Shown piece after piece: positions 26,387 to 35,301 of a DNA stretch of 64,000 bases (position 1 is its first letter; each line of letters opens with the position of its first letter). This DNA comes from an uncultured SAR116 cluster alpha proteobacterium. Its GTDB lineage: Bacteria; Pseudomonadota; Alphaproteobacteria; Puniceispirillales; Marisalimonadaceae. The translations under genes were made by a program, and so were the position numbers. The notes under the pieces were generated by a model. It saw only the letters and a list, made by a program, of their open reading frames with translations. It had not been told where the DNA came from and did no database searches. The stretch spans positions 23,344 to 87,343 of the forward strand of contig CACMOJ010000004.1 of assembly GCA_902615325.1 (NCBI GenBank), written 5' to 3'.

Positions 26387-27535
26387 TTACTCTATAAATT
26401 GTATTTTCATTCTATCTAATTCAGAAAGTTTAATTTTGTCATTTAAAGTGACTAACTTACTTCTATTTTCTGTTATTTCTGAAATAAATAAAACAGTCGT
26501 ATCTAAATTTGATTTAATACTATTTTGATAGTTTTTCTTAACAATCCCAATTTGTCTATTTTTTAAACCATGTTTTTTTCCTAAATCAACATACAAAGCA
26601 TTATTTACAAAATTAATTCTTGCTTCAGTTGGTAGACAATTAAATGTTTTCACCATTTCAATTATCCCTTCAGATATTCCAGATATCACATCTGAGTTAA
26701 CTTCTTCTTTAGTTTTACTTGCTAAAGCAGAAATTAATTGAAATTTACTTAGAAATATATTTTGAAACTCTTTAGTAATCATAAAAGTCTTAAAAAACTT
26801 ATAATCTGGTCCCTTGAAAAAATTCAATTGAATGGAATACTCAGCTAAATTATATGCATTTTCAACTTTTTTGTAAGAATTAACTGGTACGACTTTAAAT
26901 ACTGGCGCTACGAGAAATTCTCCAGTCTCTATTGTTGGAGTGCCTTCTACATTTGATGAGTAGTCAAATTCTTCATTATTGGAAGATTTAATAATTTTAT
27001 TTAGTTCAAAGTTATCATAATTTTTTAATATAAATTGATTATCATTCGAAATTTTATTTATAAAAAATTCATTCCATTCATACATTGATCTTAACACATA
27101 GGAAGGAAGAGAATGGTTGTAAATTATTGTTGGCTTAAATATAGAAATATTAATTGGTTTTTTTTTACATTCAAATATTTTATTCTTACCACCAATTACT
27201 GCTAAAATTTTAACTTCGTAATGATCATTTATTTTATTTTCTGAAATAATTTTAAAGTCTAAAATCTGCGAGTTTGATTTGATAATCGACTGATCATTTA
27301 AAATTGTATTTTGAGAAACGCTTGAAAATCCATCAACAAAAGCTCCACCTTTTAATGATGCAAGATATAAAGCATCTTCAAGTGCTAATCTTCGAGCTTT
27401 TTCTTGATTATTATTTAATACAACTGCTCTACCAGTAACTTCTGTTTTTAAAACATTTAGATCTTGGAACGCGCAAACATCAAAAGCAATAACTGATAAT
27501 ATTAAAAAAAAGTAATATTTAATAAACTTCTTCAT
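26387..27535 (-). CDS. flgT: Flagellar H-ring protein FlgT-like
   Basis: A 382-residue periplasmic protein with a signal peptide ending near DVCA. The N-terminal domain has VTGRAVVLNNNQEKARRLAL and EDALYLASLKGGAFVDG, the typical FlgT start (VxGxAxIxxxxxxxARxxAxxDAxxxA). A middle domain and a C-terminal domain ending VTLNDKIKLSELDRMKIQF follow. In Vibrio, FlgT builds the H ring around the L/P rings and helps hold the sodium-driven stator. It follows the FlgP-like gene by three bases, the pairing known from Vibrio. Confidence 0.78.
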   Translation of the reverse strand: MKKFIKYYFFLILSVIAFDVCAFQDLNVLKTEVTGRAVVLNNNQEKARRLALEDALYLASLKGGAFVDGFSSVSQNTILNDQSIIKSNSQILDFKIISENKINDHYEVKILAVIGGKNKIFECKKKPINISIFKPTIIYNHSLPSYVLRSMYEWNEFFINKISNDNQFILKNYDNFELNKIIKSSNNEEFDYSSNVEGTPTIETGEFLVAPVFKVVPVNSYKKVENAYNLAEYSIQLNFFKGPDYKFFKTFMITKEFQNIFLSKFQLISALASKTKEEVNSDVISGISEGIIEMVKTFNCLPTEARINFVNNALYVDLGKKHGLKNRQIGIVKKNYQNSIKSNLDTTVLFISEITENRSKLVTLNDKIKLSELDRMKIQFIE

Positions 27536-27538
27536 AAA

Positions 27539-28042
27539 TTAAGATCTTCTAGCATTTCTTAAAAGTGCCATCATCATATCTCTATCTATTTCAAGAACAG
27601 TTTCATATGTGTCCTTACCTGTTGGATTTATTCTAACTGTCTTTGCACCTCTGATAACACCTTTTACAACTGCTCTAAATGTATCATTTTGAACCATTAA
27701 ATCTATAACAGTTGTATTAGAATCAACTTGAATACCATGAATCTGTTCTGCCAACTCTCTCATAGCTGACATCCTTGAAGACCTTATAGCCATTAATCTT
27801 TTTTGAGCTTGAGTTCTGCCAGGTTGACTTGATACAACAGCGTAACCTACAGCCGTTAATGTAGGAATTTTTTCTACAGAACTGTCAAAAACTTCTTTTA
27901 AAGCAACTATACCATTAGTATTTTTATCTATACTTATAGAATTGTTTTTAGACAAATTTAGATCATCAAAACTTTGCATACAACTTGTCAAAAATAAAAA
28001 ACAAGATGTAACTATAATTTTTATAAGGTTAATAAACTTCAT
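27539..28042 (-). CDS. flgP: FlgP-like outer-membrane lipoprotein (LPP20 family)
   Basis: A 167-residue lipoprotein with lipobox LTSC (Cys21). The conserved LPP20/FlgP region reads LTAVGYAVVSSQPGRTQAQK, then AIRSSRMSAMRELAEQIHG, with a late DTYETVLEIDRDMM. FlgP forms an outer-membrane-associated disc or ring in Vibrio and Campylobacter. First gene of the flgP-flgT-LysM-flgA-flgM operon, with AGGAG before the ATG and an exact sigma-54 element upstream. Confidence 0.8.
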   Translation of the reverse strand: MKFINLIKIIVTSCFLFLTSCMQSFDDLNLSKNNSISIDKNTNGIVALKEVFDSSVEKIPTLTAVGYAVVSSQPGRTQAQKRLMAIRSSRMSAMRELAEQIHGIQVDSNTTVIDLMVQNDTFRAVVKGVIRGAKTVRINPTGKDTYETVLEIDRDMMMALLRNARRS

Positions 28043-28068
28043 TATAATCTCCTAATTTGAATTTGATC

Positions 28069-28084
28069 TGCACAAATTATGCCA
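28069..28084 (-). promoter_or_regulatory. Sigma-54 promoter upstream of flgP
   Basis: The minus strand reads TGGCATAATTTGTGCA, an exact GG-N10-GC element 27 bases before the flgP ATG. It lies in a 184-base divergent gap that also carries a sigma-54 element for flhA on the other strand. Confidence 0.72.
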
Positions 28085-28129
28085 ATTATGGTTAGAGACT
28101 TTTTTTTTAAAAATAAATTTTAATTAAAT

Positions 28130-28145
28130 TGGCATTCTTCTTGCT
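28130..28145 (+). promoter_or_regulatory. Sigma-54 promoter upstream of flhA
   Basis: TGGCATTCTTCTTGCT is an exact GG-N10-GC element. The predicted start near 28156 gives a leader of about 70 bases before the flhA ATG at 28227, which has AAGGAAG in front. It would drive flhA-flhF-flhG-fliA. Confidence 0.72.
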
Positions 28146-28226
28146 TCTAAATTGAACGTAAAGAATTATTAAATCACAGGATTCTAACTATATGTTTTTA
28201 TTGAATAAATTAAATAAGGAAGTGTC

Positions 28227-30341
28227 ATGAATTTGACAAGCCAGAATATTTCACAACATTTTCTAGCGATTACTAAATTAAAATCGTTAGCTTTACCTTT
28301 AGGAATTTTAGTTTTAATTGTCATGATGGTAATACCTTTACCCTCATATCTACTTGATGTTTTTTTTACAAGTAATATTCTACTTTCTTTATTAATATTG
28401 ATGGTTGCACTTCATACTTTCAGACCTCTAGATTTTTCAAGTTTTCCTACTGTCTTATTATTTGCTACTATATTAAGATTAGGTTTAAATGTAGCCTCCA
28501 CAAGAATAGTTCTCAGTCAAGGGCATACTGGCCCTGATGCAGCAGGTAAAGTAATAGAAGCGTTTGGATCATTTGTTATTGCTGGAAATTACGTTGTTGG
28601 TATCTTTGTATTTGCAATTTTAATTATAATCAATTTGGTTGTTGTTACCAAAGGTGCTGGTAGAGTATCAGAAGTATCAGCTAGATTTACCTTAGATGCA
28701 ATGCCAGGAAAACAAATGGCCATAGATGCAGATTTAAACGCTGGTCTATTAACAAGTGAAGATGCAAAAAATAGAAGAGAGGAAATTGGAAAAGAGGCTG
28801 ATTTTTATGGAGCAATGGACGGCGCATCAAAATTTGTTAAAGGTGATGCAATAGCAGGAATTCTAATTTTATTAATTAACATAGTAGGTGGCCTTACTAT
28901 TGGTTTAGCACAACACGATTTACCATTATCAACTGCAGCTGAAAACTACATAATTTTATCAGTTGGTGATGGATTAGTTGCTCAAATACCTTCCCTACTA
29001 TTAGCAATTTCTACTGCAATAATTGTTACTAGAATATCTTCAAATCATGATTTGTCAGAACAAATAGGATCACAAATAGGAGTTAAAGAAGCATGGCTTC
29101 CAAGTTCTGCCGTATTATTTTTAATTGGCATGATCCCTGGAATGCCAAACTTTTTATTTTTAATTGCTTCAGTTCTGTCTTTTTCGATATGGTTTTATTT
29201 ATATAAAAATAAAAGCAATGATGAAGATAAAAAAGAATTATTAACAGAAGATGATAAAATTGGTTCAGATCAGTCTGAAAACAACAAAATTGAGCTTGAT
29301 GAGATATCAGATAATTCTCAAATTTCTATGCAGCTTGGCTATGGGCTTATACAATTAGTAGACGACAATAATGAAGGACCTTTAATTTCTAGAATAACTG
29401 GTGTTAGAAAACAATTATCAAAGGAGTTAGGCTTTATAGTACCTCAAGTAAGAGTTAGAGATGATTTATCATTAGATTCAAATACGTATAGAATTAGAAT
29501 TGGTCAAACGATTGTAGGCGAAGATAATATTTATCCAAATTTATTATTAGCCATACCAAGTGACAATTCACAAACAAAAATTGAAGGAATTAATGTTAAA
29601 GACCCAAGTTTTAAAATGGATTCAACTTGGATAGAAAAACATGAAATGTCAAAAGCTGAAAGTTTAGGTTATATGGTAGTTGAACCTGAAGCAGTAATTG
29701 CAACTCATCTTAATCAACTTTTAAATAAATATTCAAGCGAGTTAATTGGTCAAGATGATGTGCAATCTTTACTTGATAACCTAAGTAAGACTTCACCTCA
29801 ATTGGTGTCCTTAACCGTCCCTAAAATTTTTCCATTAAACATTTTAACGACTATACTTAAAACTTTATTATCTGAAAGGATACCTATAAATGATTTAAGA
29901 AAAATTCTAGAAAAATTGTCAACTATAAATAATAAAAATTTATCACCCTATGAATTAGCCGAAATAGTAAGGTCATCTATAATAGGCTTATTAATTCAGC
30001 AATTAGCACCATTAAATCAACCATTACCAATAATTTCATTTTCGGGCAATTTAGAACAAATGATTTTAAACATAGCAAATCAATCTGGCGAAAATGGATT
30101 AATATTAGAACCAAGTTTAATTCAAAAAATAGTAAGCTCAATAAATAATGCAGTTGAAAAGCTACAAAATGAAAACAAAAAGCCTGTTTTAATTACTGCT
30201 CCAGCAATTAGAAAAGATATTTCATTAATGTTGAGACAGCATATTGACAACATTGACGTGTTGTCTTTTACAGAACTACCTGACGATAAAAAAATTGATG
30301 TAGTAGCTACTATTGATCTTGATCAAGAAAATACAAACTAA
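28227..30341 (+). CDS. flhA: Flagellar export gate protein FlhA
   Basis: A 704-residue inner-membrane protein, normal length. The N-terminal half has the eight-helix membrane domain, with the FHIPEP family signature in the region RLGLNVASTRIVLSQGH and the loop GRVSEVSARFTLDAMPGKQM. The C-terminal cytoplasmic domain (from about residue 370) binds chaperone-substrate complexes; it starts after an acidic linker. FlhA forms the nonameric export gate of the flagellar type III system. First gene of the flhA-flhF-flhG-fliA operon. Confidence 0.96.
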   Translation: MNLTSQNISQHFLAITKLKSLALPLGILVLIVMMVIPLPSYLLDVFFTSNILLSLLILMVALHTFRPLDFSSFPTVLLFATILRLGLNVASTRIVLSQGHTGPDAAGKVIEAFGSFVIAGNYVVGIFVFAILIIINLVVVTKGAGRVSEVSARFTLDAMPGKQMAIDADLNAGLLTSEDAKNRREEIGKEADFYGAMDGASKFVKGDAIAGILILLINIVGGLTIGLAQHDLPLSTAAENYIILSVGDGLVAQIPSLLLAISTAIIVTRISSNHDLSEQIGSQIGVKEAWLPSSAVLFLIGMIPGMPNFLFLIASVLSFSIWFYLYKNKSNDEDKKELLTEDDKIGSDQSENNKIELDEISDNSQISMQLGYGLIQLVDDNNEGPLISRITGVRKQLSKELGFIVPQVRVRDDLSLDSNTYRIRIGQTIVGEDNIYPNLLLAIPSDNSQTKIEGINVKDPSFKMDSTWIEKHEMSKAESLGYMVVEPEAVIATHLNQLLNKYSSELIGQDDVQSLLDNLSKTSPQLVSLTVPKIFPLNILTTILKTLLSERIPINDLRKILEKLSTINNKNLSPYELAEIVRSSIIGLLIQQLAPLNQPLPIISFSGNLEQMILNIANQSGENGLILEPSLIQKIVSSINNAVEKLQNENKKPVLITAPAIRKDISLMLRQHIDNIDVLSFTELPDDKKIDVVATIDLDQENTN

Positions 30342-30356
30342 ATTATGGAGAAATTA

Positions 30357-31493
30357 ATGACACAACATAAAGTCTTATCTGATGATAGCATGACAGCAAT
30401 GGATGAAATTTCGAGGGTTTTAGGTCAAGATGCTGTGATTTTATCAACCAAAAAAATTGGCGAAAAAATTGAAATAATTGGTTCCAATGACATTAAAGAT
30501 ATTTTAAAATCAAATAAAAAAAGTAAAAATAAGCCAAATTTTAAAGAACTTTTTTCACAGGTCCCATTATCTAAAAACATTGGTAAAAATGATATTAAAA
30601 CTGTGAAAAGTAAAAATGATAAAATGTTTAATGAACAAAATTTTATTTCAGCAAATGATTTAGAAAACTTTAAAACTGAGATTAAATCAATTTTAAACCA
30701 AACTATCATAACTGATTTAACCTCTTTAGATAACAACATTGAAAATACTAATTTTATAAAGCTTATGAAGAAAGGTTATTCAAAAAAAACAATTAATAGA
30801 ATTTTTGAATACCTAAATGAAAAAGAAATACCATTGTCAGTTAACAATTTTTATAGAGGTTTAGCTGAAAAGCTCACTTATGACTTAAAGAATACACTAT
30901 TAAATTCAAAGACTATTTTTGTTAGTGGATTAACTGGTGTTGGAAAAACTACCATATGTGCGAAAATTGCATCTTATTTTCTTGATCAATCAAATTCATC
31001 ATATAATTGTAAAAGTATTTCATTAATAAATCTTGGAAAAAAATCACCAAATAAAATTTCGAATTTATTTAATTTTGGCAGAGTTTTAAATTTAAATGTT
31101 AACACTTTCTCTGAAATTAAAGATTTTGATAAATATTTATCAGATAATCAAAATAAAATTGCAATAGTGGATGTATCTAAAGATTTTTTAGAGGATAAAA
31201 ATTTTTACAATTACTTAAAAATTTCCCTTTCAGACAATAGGAAACTACTTTTAAATGTTATTCAATCAGGAATTAACATTAAAAGTTTAGAAAAACAGAT
31301 GACTTATCTAGATAGACTAAATCCAGTAAATGTATTAACAAAACTCGATGAAATAATGGTAAATTCTTACGATTTTTCAATGTATAATGATTTAGATTGT
31401 AAATTAGGCTTATTATCTGGAACAAATAACATTATTGATTCAATTGCTTTTGCAAATAGCCTGATTTTGGCACAATATATGAAAGAAAATTAA
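30357..31493 (+). CDS. flhF: Polar flagellar GTPase FlhF, degenerate
   Basis: A 378-residue SRP-family GTPase that sets flagellar pole position. The N-terminal B domain starts [29 protein letters not shown]. The NG domain carries the P-loop [15 protein letters not shown] and the G4 motif VLTKLDE. The other motifs are lost. Where FlhF has DxxR after the P-loop this protein has NLGKKSPNK, and where DTAG is expected it reads [10 protein letters not shown]. It may bind nucleotide without normal hydrolysis. GGAG before the ATG at 30357 decides the start over an ATG 12 bases earlier. It lies between flhA and flhG. Confidence 0.85.
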   Translation: MTQHKVLSDDSMTAMDEISRVLGQDAVILSTKKIGEKIEIIGSNDIKDILKSNKKSKNKPNFKELFSQVPLSKNIGKNDIKTVKSKNDKMFNEQNFISANDLENFKTEIKSILNQTIITDLTSLDNNIENTNFIKLMKKGYSKKTINRIFEYLNEKEIPLSVNNFYRGLAEKLTYDLKNTLLNSKTIFVSGLTGVGKTTICAKIASYFLDQSNSSYNCKSISLINLGKKSPNKISNLFNFGRVLNLNVNTFSEIKDFDKYLSDNQNKIAIVDVSKDFLEDKNFYNYLKISLSDNRKLLLNVIQSGINIKSLEKQMTYLDRLNPVNVLTKLDEIMVNSYDFSMYNDLDCKLGLLSGTNNIIDSIAFANSLILAQYMKEN

Positions 31494-31516
31494 ATATACT
31501 AAAAAAAGGTAAATTT

Positions 31517-32290
31517 ATGACTGAAAGTATTGCCGTATCAAGTGGTAAAGGTGGAGTTGGTAAAACAACTATTGCAGTTAATGTAGCTTTAACATTGGCA
31601 AAAAATGGATATAAGACTTTGCTATTAGATGCAGACTTAGGAATGGCTAACGCACATTTAGTATTAGGAGTTAACCCAGAAAAAAATTTAGATGATTTCA
31701 TTAACAAAAAAATTCCAATTAGTAAAATTTCATATAAAATTAACAAAAATCTAGATTTTATATCCGGAGGTAGTGCTGTACACTCTCTACTAAATCTAGA
31801 AAATTCTGAAAGATATAATATTATTAAAAGCTTTAATGATGTAAAAAAAACATATGACTATATGATAATCGATATCGGTGCTGGAGCAGATGCTTCTTCA
31901 ATTTCATTTATGTCAGCTGCAAATAAAATAATCACTGTTTTAGTGAGTGAACCTACTAGCTTTGCAGATGCTTATAGTTTAGTTAAAGCTAGTTTCTTAG
32001 ATGAAAAGATAGACAATTTTGGGATTGTTTGGAATATGAGCAACAATAATTTTCAAGCAAAGAGCCATTTTGAAAAATTTAGATCAATATCTACAAAATT
32101 CTTAGATGTAAAATTAACATATCTAGGATCCGTAAATAATTCGAAAATTATTAAACAGTCTATTCTATCGCGTAAACCAATAATAAATAATCATAATACT
32201 AAAGAAATAGAATATTTTGATAATATTTGTAAAAACCTTAAAAATCTTAAGTCAAATAAAAATAAAAGCATAAAATTTTTTGAAGAATAA
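31517..32290 (+). CDS. flhG: MinD-like ATPase FlhG (FleN)
   Basis: A 257-residue ParA/MinD-family ATPase controlling flagellar number. The deviant Walker A reads [15 protein letters not shown] at residues 8-22; [17 protein letters not shown] and [10 protein letters not shown] follow. The family usually has an N-terminal DQAxxLR helix that stimulates FlhF; here the protein begins only seven residues before the P-loop, so that helix is absent. AAAGG precedes the ATG, and no longer start is available. It lies between flhF and fliA. Confidence 0.9.
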   Translation: MTESIAVSSGKGGVGKTTIAVNVALTLAKNGYKTLLLDADLGMANAHLVLGVNPEKNLDDFINKKIPISKISYKINKNLDFISGGSAVHSLLNLENSERYNIIKSFNDVKKTYDYMIIDIGAGADASSISFMSAANKIITVLVSEPTSFADAYSLVKASFLDEKIDNFGIVWNMSNNNFQAKSHFEKFRSISTKFLDVKLTYLGSVNNSKIIKQSILSRKPIINNHNTKEIEYFDNICKNLKNLKSNKNKSIKFFEE

Positions 32291-32291
32291 A

Positions 32292-33011
32292 ATGAATAAT
32301 TATCAAAAAATTGTTGGTCCTAAAATTGAAGATTTAATCGAAAATAATTACCAATTAGTTAAAAAAATTGCGTGGCATCTTCACGGACGAGTTCAGTCAA
32401 TCATTGATGTTGAAGATTTAATTCAGATAGGAATGATAGGATTAATTTCCGCTGCACAAAATTACACGCCTGTAAAAGACGCTTCTTTCAGCTCTTATGC
32501 AAGTTTAAGAATCAGAGGAGAAATAGTTGATTATCTAAGAAAAAATTCTAGTTTATGTAGATCTACAATTAAGGTTAAAAAATTAGCTGATAATGCTATT
32601 GAAAATTTAAATAAAAGACTTGGTAGACAGCCTGACAGTGTCGAGATTGCAGAAGAAATTAATATTGAGCATGATAAATATCTAGAATGGGAAGCAGCTT
32701 TTCAAGCAAGTACAATTAAAAATATTGATGATATTTATGATGAATTTTCCTTTTGGTTTGCTAGCAGTGAAGATAATCCGGAACAAAATATAAATAATAA
32801 AGAATTAAAAGAAATTTTAAGAAAATCCTTATCTATTTTAAATGAAAAGCAAGCAATGCTAATTCAACTATATTATGTAGAAGAATTAAATATTTACGAA
32901 ATAGCCAAAATTTTGGATATTTCCACAGGTAGAGTGTCACAAATAAAATCATCAGCTTTAAAACTTATAAGATCAAACATTAAAGATGAATTAAGTTCAA
33001 ATTATGAATAA
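32292..33011 (+). CDS. fliA: Flagellar sigma-28 factor FliA
   Basis: A 239-residue RNA polymerase sigma factor. Region 2 shows VEDLIQIGMIGLISAAQNY and SFSSYASLRIRGEIVDYLRK, a FliA hallmark (FxxYAxxRIRGAxxDxLR). Region 3 has NKRLGRQPDSVEIAEE, and region 4.2 has IYEIAKILDISTGRVSQIKS. It directs late flagellar genes and is restrained by FlgM, encoded here. An in-frame TTG starts 12 bases earlier; the ATG directly after the flhG stop is preferred. It overlaps the next gene by eight bases. Confidence 0.94.
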   Translation: MNNYQKIVGPKIEDLIENNYQLVKKIAWHLHGRVQSIIDVEDLIQIGMIGLISAAQNYTPVKDASFSSYASLRIRGEIVDYLRKNSSLCRSTIKVKKLADNAIENLNKRLGRQPDSVEIAEEINIEHDKYLEWEAAFQASTIKNIDDIYDEFSFWFASSEDNPEQNINNKELKEILRKSLSILNEKQAMLIQLYYVEELNIYEIAKILDISTGRVSQIKSSALKLIRSNIKDELSSNYE

Positions 33012-33384
33012 TTTAGAAATGCAAATTCAATCTGTAGATTTTAGATATGATCATAATTCTAAAATTACTTACTACAACATGTCATGCAGTTTGTTAAATA
33101 TCTATAAAGGTAGATGCGATTTGTTTTTAGTTAATTCAAAAACTAATTTAAAACAAGAATTATTAATAAAACATAATAGAGCTATTATGGAAGGAAATCT
33201 AATTGCTGAGGATCATTTTTTTGAAAAATTCCACACTTTATTTTCAATAAAATTTGATAAACCAGGCAGAATTGAATTACATATTGACGAAAATCTTAAA
33301 ATTAATAATCAAGGTATATTAGAAATTAAAGATGAAATTATAACAAATATTAATAATTATAAAATTTATCTGCCACTCTTGTAA
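33004..33384 (+). CDS. Hypothetical protein at the end of the flhA-fliA operon
   Basis: A 126-residue soluble protein that I do not recognise. It has no signal peptide or membrane helix, and the pattern (QIQSVDFRYDHNSKITYYNM, then GRIELHIDENLKINNQG) suggests a beta-sandwich. It overlaps fliA by eight bases, so it is very likely co-translated with it. It converges on the FlgF/FlgG-like gene with one base between. A flagellar role is inferred from position only. Confidence 0.65.
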   Translation: MNNLEMQIQSVDFRYDHNSKITYYNMSCSLLNIYKGRCDLFLVNSKTNLKQELLIKHNRAIMEGNLIAEDHFFEKFHTLFSIKFDKPGRIELHIDENLKINNQGILEIKDEIITNINNYKIYLPLL

Positions 33385-33385
33385 A

Positions 33386-34204
33386 TTATCTATCTAAAAG
33401 TCTTTTGGTTATATCAATTTCTGTTTGTAACAACCTTGAATTTCCCGAATAAGCTTGTTGATATTTTAGCATTTTTACCAACTCATCTGTAATTTCAACA
33501 TTAGAACTTTCTAAAAAACCTGGAATGATTTCTCCCATATTTTTTTCTAAAGCTATTCCAATTATTGGTTCACCTGATTCAGTTGTTGGTTTGAAGAGAT
33601 TGTTCCCTTCAGACTTTAAAGATTCCATGTTTTCGAAAGAAGTAAGAGGTATTTTAGCAATTACTACTTCTTCATCTAAACCATAAATAGCTTTTAAAAC
33701 ACCTGTTGATGACACATTTACATTTGTTAGAATTCTTTTATTGCCCAGAATATCCTCTATATTTGGTTGAATAACAACTTTTTCTAAAATATTTGGATTA
33801 TATGTAGCATTATCTATAACGGGGTGTGCAAGAAGTTTTAACCCTTGTTGATTTATGATTTCACCCTTGTTTGACAAACCTAAACTTCCATCTCTAGTAT
33901 AAAATCTATCTTCAGAATTATTTACACTTGCTAATGTTAGAAAGCCTAAACCACTGACGGCAAGATCTAATGCTCCATCAGTTTGTTTAAGGGGCCCTTG
34001 AAACATCTGTTTTCTTGGAGAATCGTTAATAACTCCCATGCCTGAGAATGCTTTAGGATTATCATTAATATTCTTAGAATAAATATCTGAGAAATTACTA
34101 TAACTTTTTTTAAAAGCTGTCGTATTAATGTTAGCAATATTGTTTGAAACAAGAGAGATTCCTCTCATGTTTGCATTCAAGGACGATTTTATGATATTTA
34201 ACAT
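33386..34204 (-). CDS. Additional rod/hook-family protein (FlgE/F/G family)
   Basis: A 272-residue axial protein. The N-terminus has MRGISLVSNNIANINTTAFKKS, the middle has GALDLAVSGLGFLTL and FYTRDGSLGLSNKGEI, and the C-terminus FLESSNVEITDELVKMLKYQQ. All are rod/hook signatures. The window already has full flgE, flgF and flgG genes, so this is a fourth family member. Its length is closest to FlgF and FlgG. An in-frame TTG at 34219 overlaps the -12 element of a sigma-54-type promoter, so the ATG at 34204 is chosen. The predicted transcription start falls at that ATG, suggesting a leaderless message. Confidence 0.85.
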   Translation of the reverse strand: MLNIIKSSLNANMRGISLVSNNIANINTTAFKKSYSNFSDIYSKNINDNPKAFSGMGVINDSPRKQMFQGPLKQTDGALDLAVSGLGFLTLASVNNSEDRFYTRDGSLGLSNKGEIINQQGLKLLAHPVIDNATYNPNILEKVVIQPNIEDILGNKRILTNVNVSSTGVLKAIYGLDEEVVIAKIPLTSFENMESLKSEGNNLFKPTTESGEPIIGIALEKNMGEIIPGFLESSNVEITDELVKMLKYQQAYSGNSRLLQTEIDITKRLLDR

Positions 34205-34214
34205 ATTGTTAGAC

Positions 34215-34230
34215 TGCAATTAATGTACCA
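34215..34230 (-). promoter_or_regulatory. Sigma-54 promoter at the start of the extra rod gene
   Basis: The minus strand reads TGGTACATTAATTGCA, an exact GG-N10-GC element with TTGCA at -12. A start 12 bases downstream would fall at about 34204, the ATG itself. No other ribosome-binding site is visible. Confidence 0.65.
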
Positions 34231-34286
34231 AATTAGATTCAAACAAAATTTGAAAAATTTTTAAATATGAAATAATAATAAACATT

Positions 34287-34676
34287 ATGTCTTCATTATC
34301 AAAAAGCAAAGAACTTATAATTTCAAATAAAGAAAAAGATAATTTACCTGTTAAGTATTCAGAAAGCTCAGTTCTAGATTTAGTAGACAGTGAAATTTTT
34401 TTAGAAAATAGAAATGAAGTTAAAAAATTTTTACCAGAAATACTTGGAAGAGTATTAGCTAGAACCTGGATAGATGAACATTTTAAAGAGATTTTTAAAA
34501 AAGATCCCTTAAAAACATTATCAGATAATGGAGTTTTTTTACCTGACGACATGTTTTTAGAATTTCAAAAACCGGATACAAAAAGACCTAAAATTGTTGT
34601 TTATGAAAAAAAAGGTAAATCAAACTTCAAAGTTAGAGTTGTTCAACTTCAACTTATAATGATGGCTGGGAGGTAA
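34287..34676 (+). CDS. Protein with nitrile-hydratase-alpha / NHLP-leader-like domain
   Basis: A 129-residue soluble protein. Residues 50-105 read ILGRVLARTWIDEHFKEIFK, then KDPLKTLSDNGVFLPDD and PKIVVYEKK. This matches the pattern ARAWxDExFKxxLLxDPxxAL, G, LPxx, VxVxE shared by nitrile hydratase alpha subunits and NHLP leader peptides of ribosomally made natural products. The metal-binding CxxCSC of nitrile hydratase is absent. About 20 residues follow the domain, ending LQLIMMAGR. No modifying enzyme is encoded nearby, so it is either an orphan precursor-like peptide or a leader domain reused for binding, perhaps in the flagellar system. It lies four bases before the Sel1 gene. Confidence 0.65.
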   Translation: MSSLSKSKELIISNKEKDNLPVKYSESSVLDLVDSEIFLENRNEVKKFLPEILGRVLARTWIDEHFKEIFKKDPLKTLSDNGVFLPDDMFLEFQKPDTKRPKIVVYEKKGKSNFKVRVVQLQLIMMAGR

Positions 34677-34680
34677 ACTT

Positions 34681-35301
34681 TTGAAAATAAAAAAAATTTA
34701 TTATTTTTTTGTTATAATCCTTAATTTTTTTATTTTTACAAATGTCTCTTTGGGTAATAATCATGATAGTTATCTTAAACAAGTATATGAAAACTTAAAA
34801 AATAAAAAATTTTCAGAAGCTATAAATGAACTTCAAAAGCTTTCTGAAAAAAACAACCCAAAAGCACAACTTCTCTATGCAAAAATACTTTATTCAGGAG
34901 AAATTACAACTCAGAATTTTGAAATGTCGTATTTTTGGGCCAATACTTCAAAATTAGGTGGTGTTAAAAAAAGTTCTAATATCCTTAACATACTAGATAA
35001 TTTGATAGATAACGAGAATAAGATAAAAATTAATGAAAAAATTAAAATATTTCTTAACAAACTTGCTCTTTCTGGAAATAAATTAGCAATTGTCCAAATA
35101 GCTAAGTGGAATCTTGAGCTTTCAGAAGAGCCTAATTTTGAGAATGCATATAAATGGTATAATATTGCAGTAGCTTTAGGTATAAAATCAGCTAAAATTA
35201 AAAGAGATGAAATGTTAGAAAATATAGAAAAACAAAGGTTATTTGAAATTCAAAAAGAATCGACTAACATTTTTAAAAAAATCAACAATCAGGGAGATTA
35301 A
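34681..35301 (+). CDS. Exported Sel1-repeat protein
   Basis: A 206-residue protein. The N-terminal signal peptide is hydrophobic over residues 5-22 and ends near SLG. Sel1/TPR-like repeats follow: FSEAINELQKLSEKNNPKAQ, AQLLYAKILYSGE, and later ALSGNKLAIVQIAKW with YKWYNIAVALGIKSA. It uses a TTG start with a strong GGGAGG seven bases before it. Sel1 proteins are usually scaffolds; MotX-type flagellar Sel1 proteins of Vibrio are a known parallel. The flagellar setting makes a motor role worth considering. The preceding gene ends four bases upstream. Confidence 0.7.
   Translation: MKIKKIYYFFVIILNFFIFTNVSLGNNHDSYLKQVYENLKNKKFSEAINELQKLSEKNNPKAQLLYAKILYSGEITTQNFEMSYFWANTSKLGGVKKSSNILNILDNLIDNENKIKINEKIKIFLNKLALSGNKLAIVQIAKWNLELSEEPNFENAYKWYNIAVALGIKSAKIKRDEMLENIEKQRLFEIQKESTNIFKKINNQGD

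Noticed and set aside
34287..34676. True nitrile hydratase alpha subunit
   Set aside because: The protein is far too short and lacks the CxxCSC metal-binding claw; only the short leader-like domain is similar.
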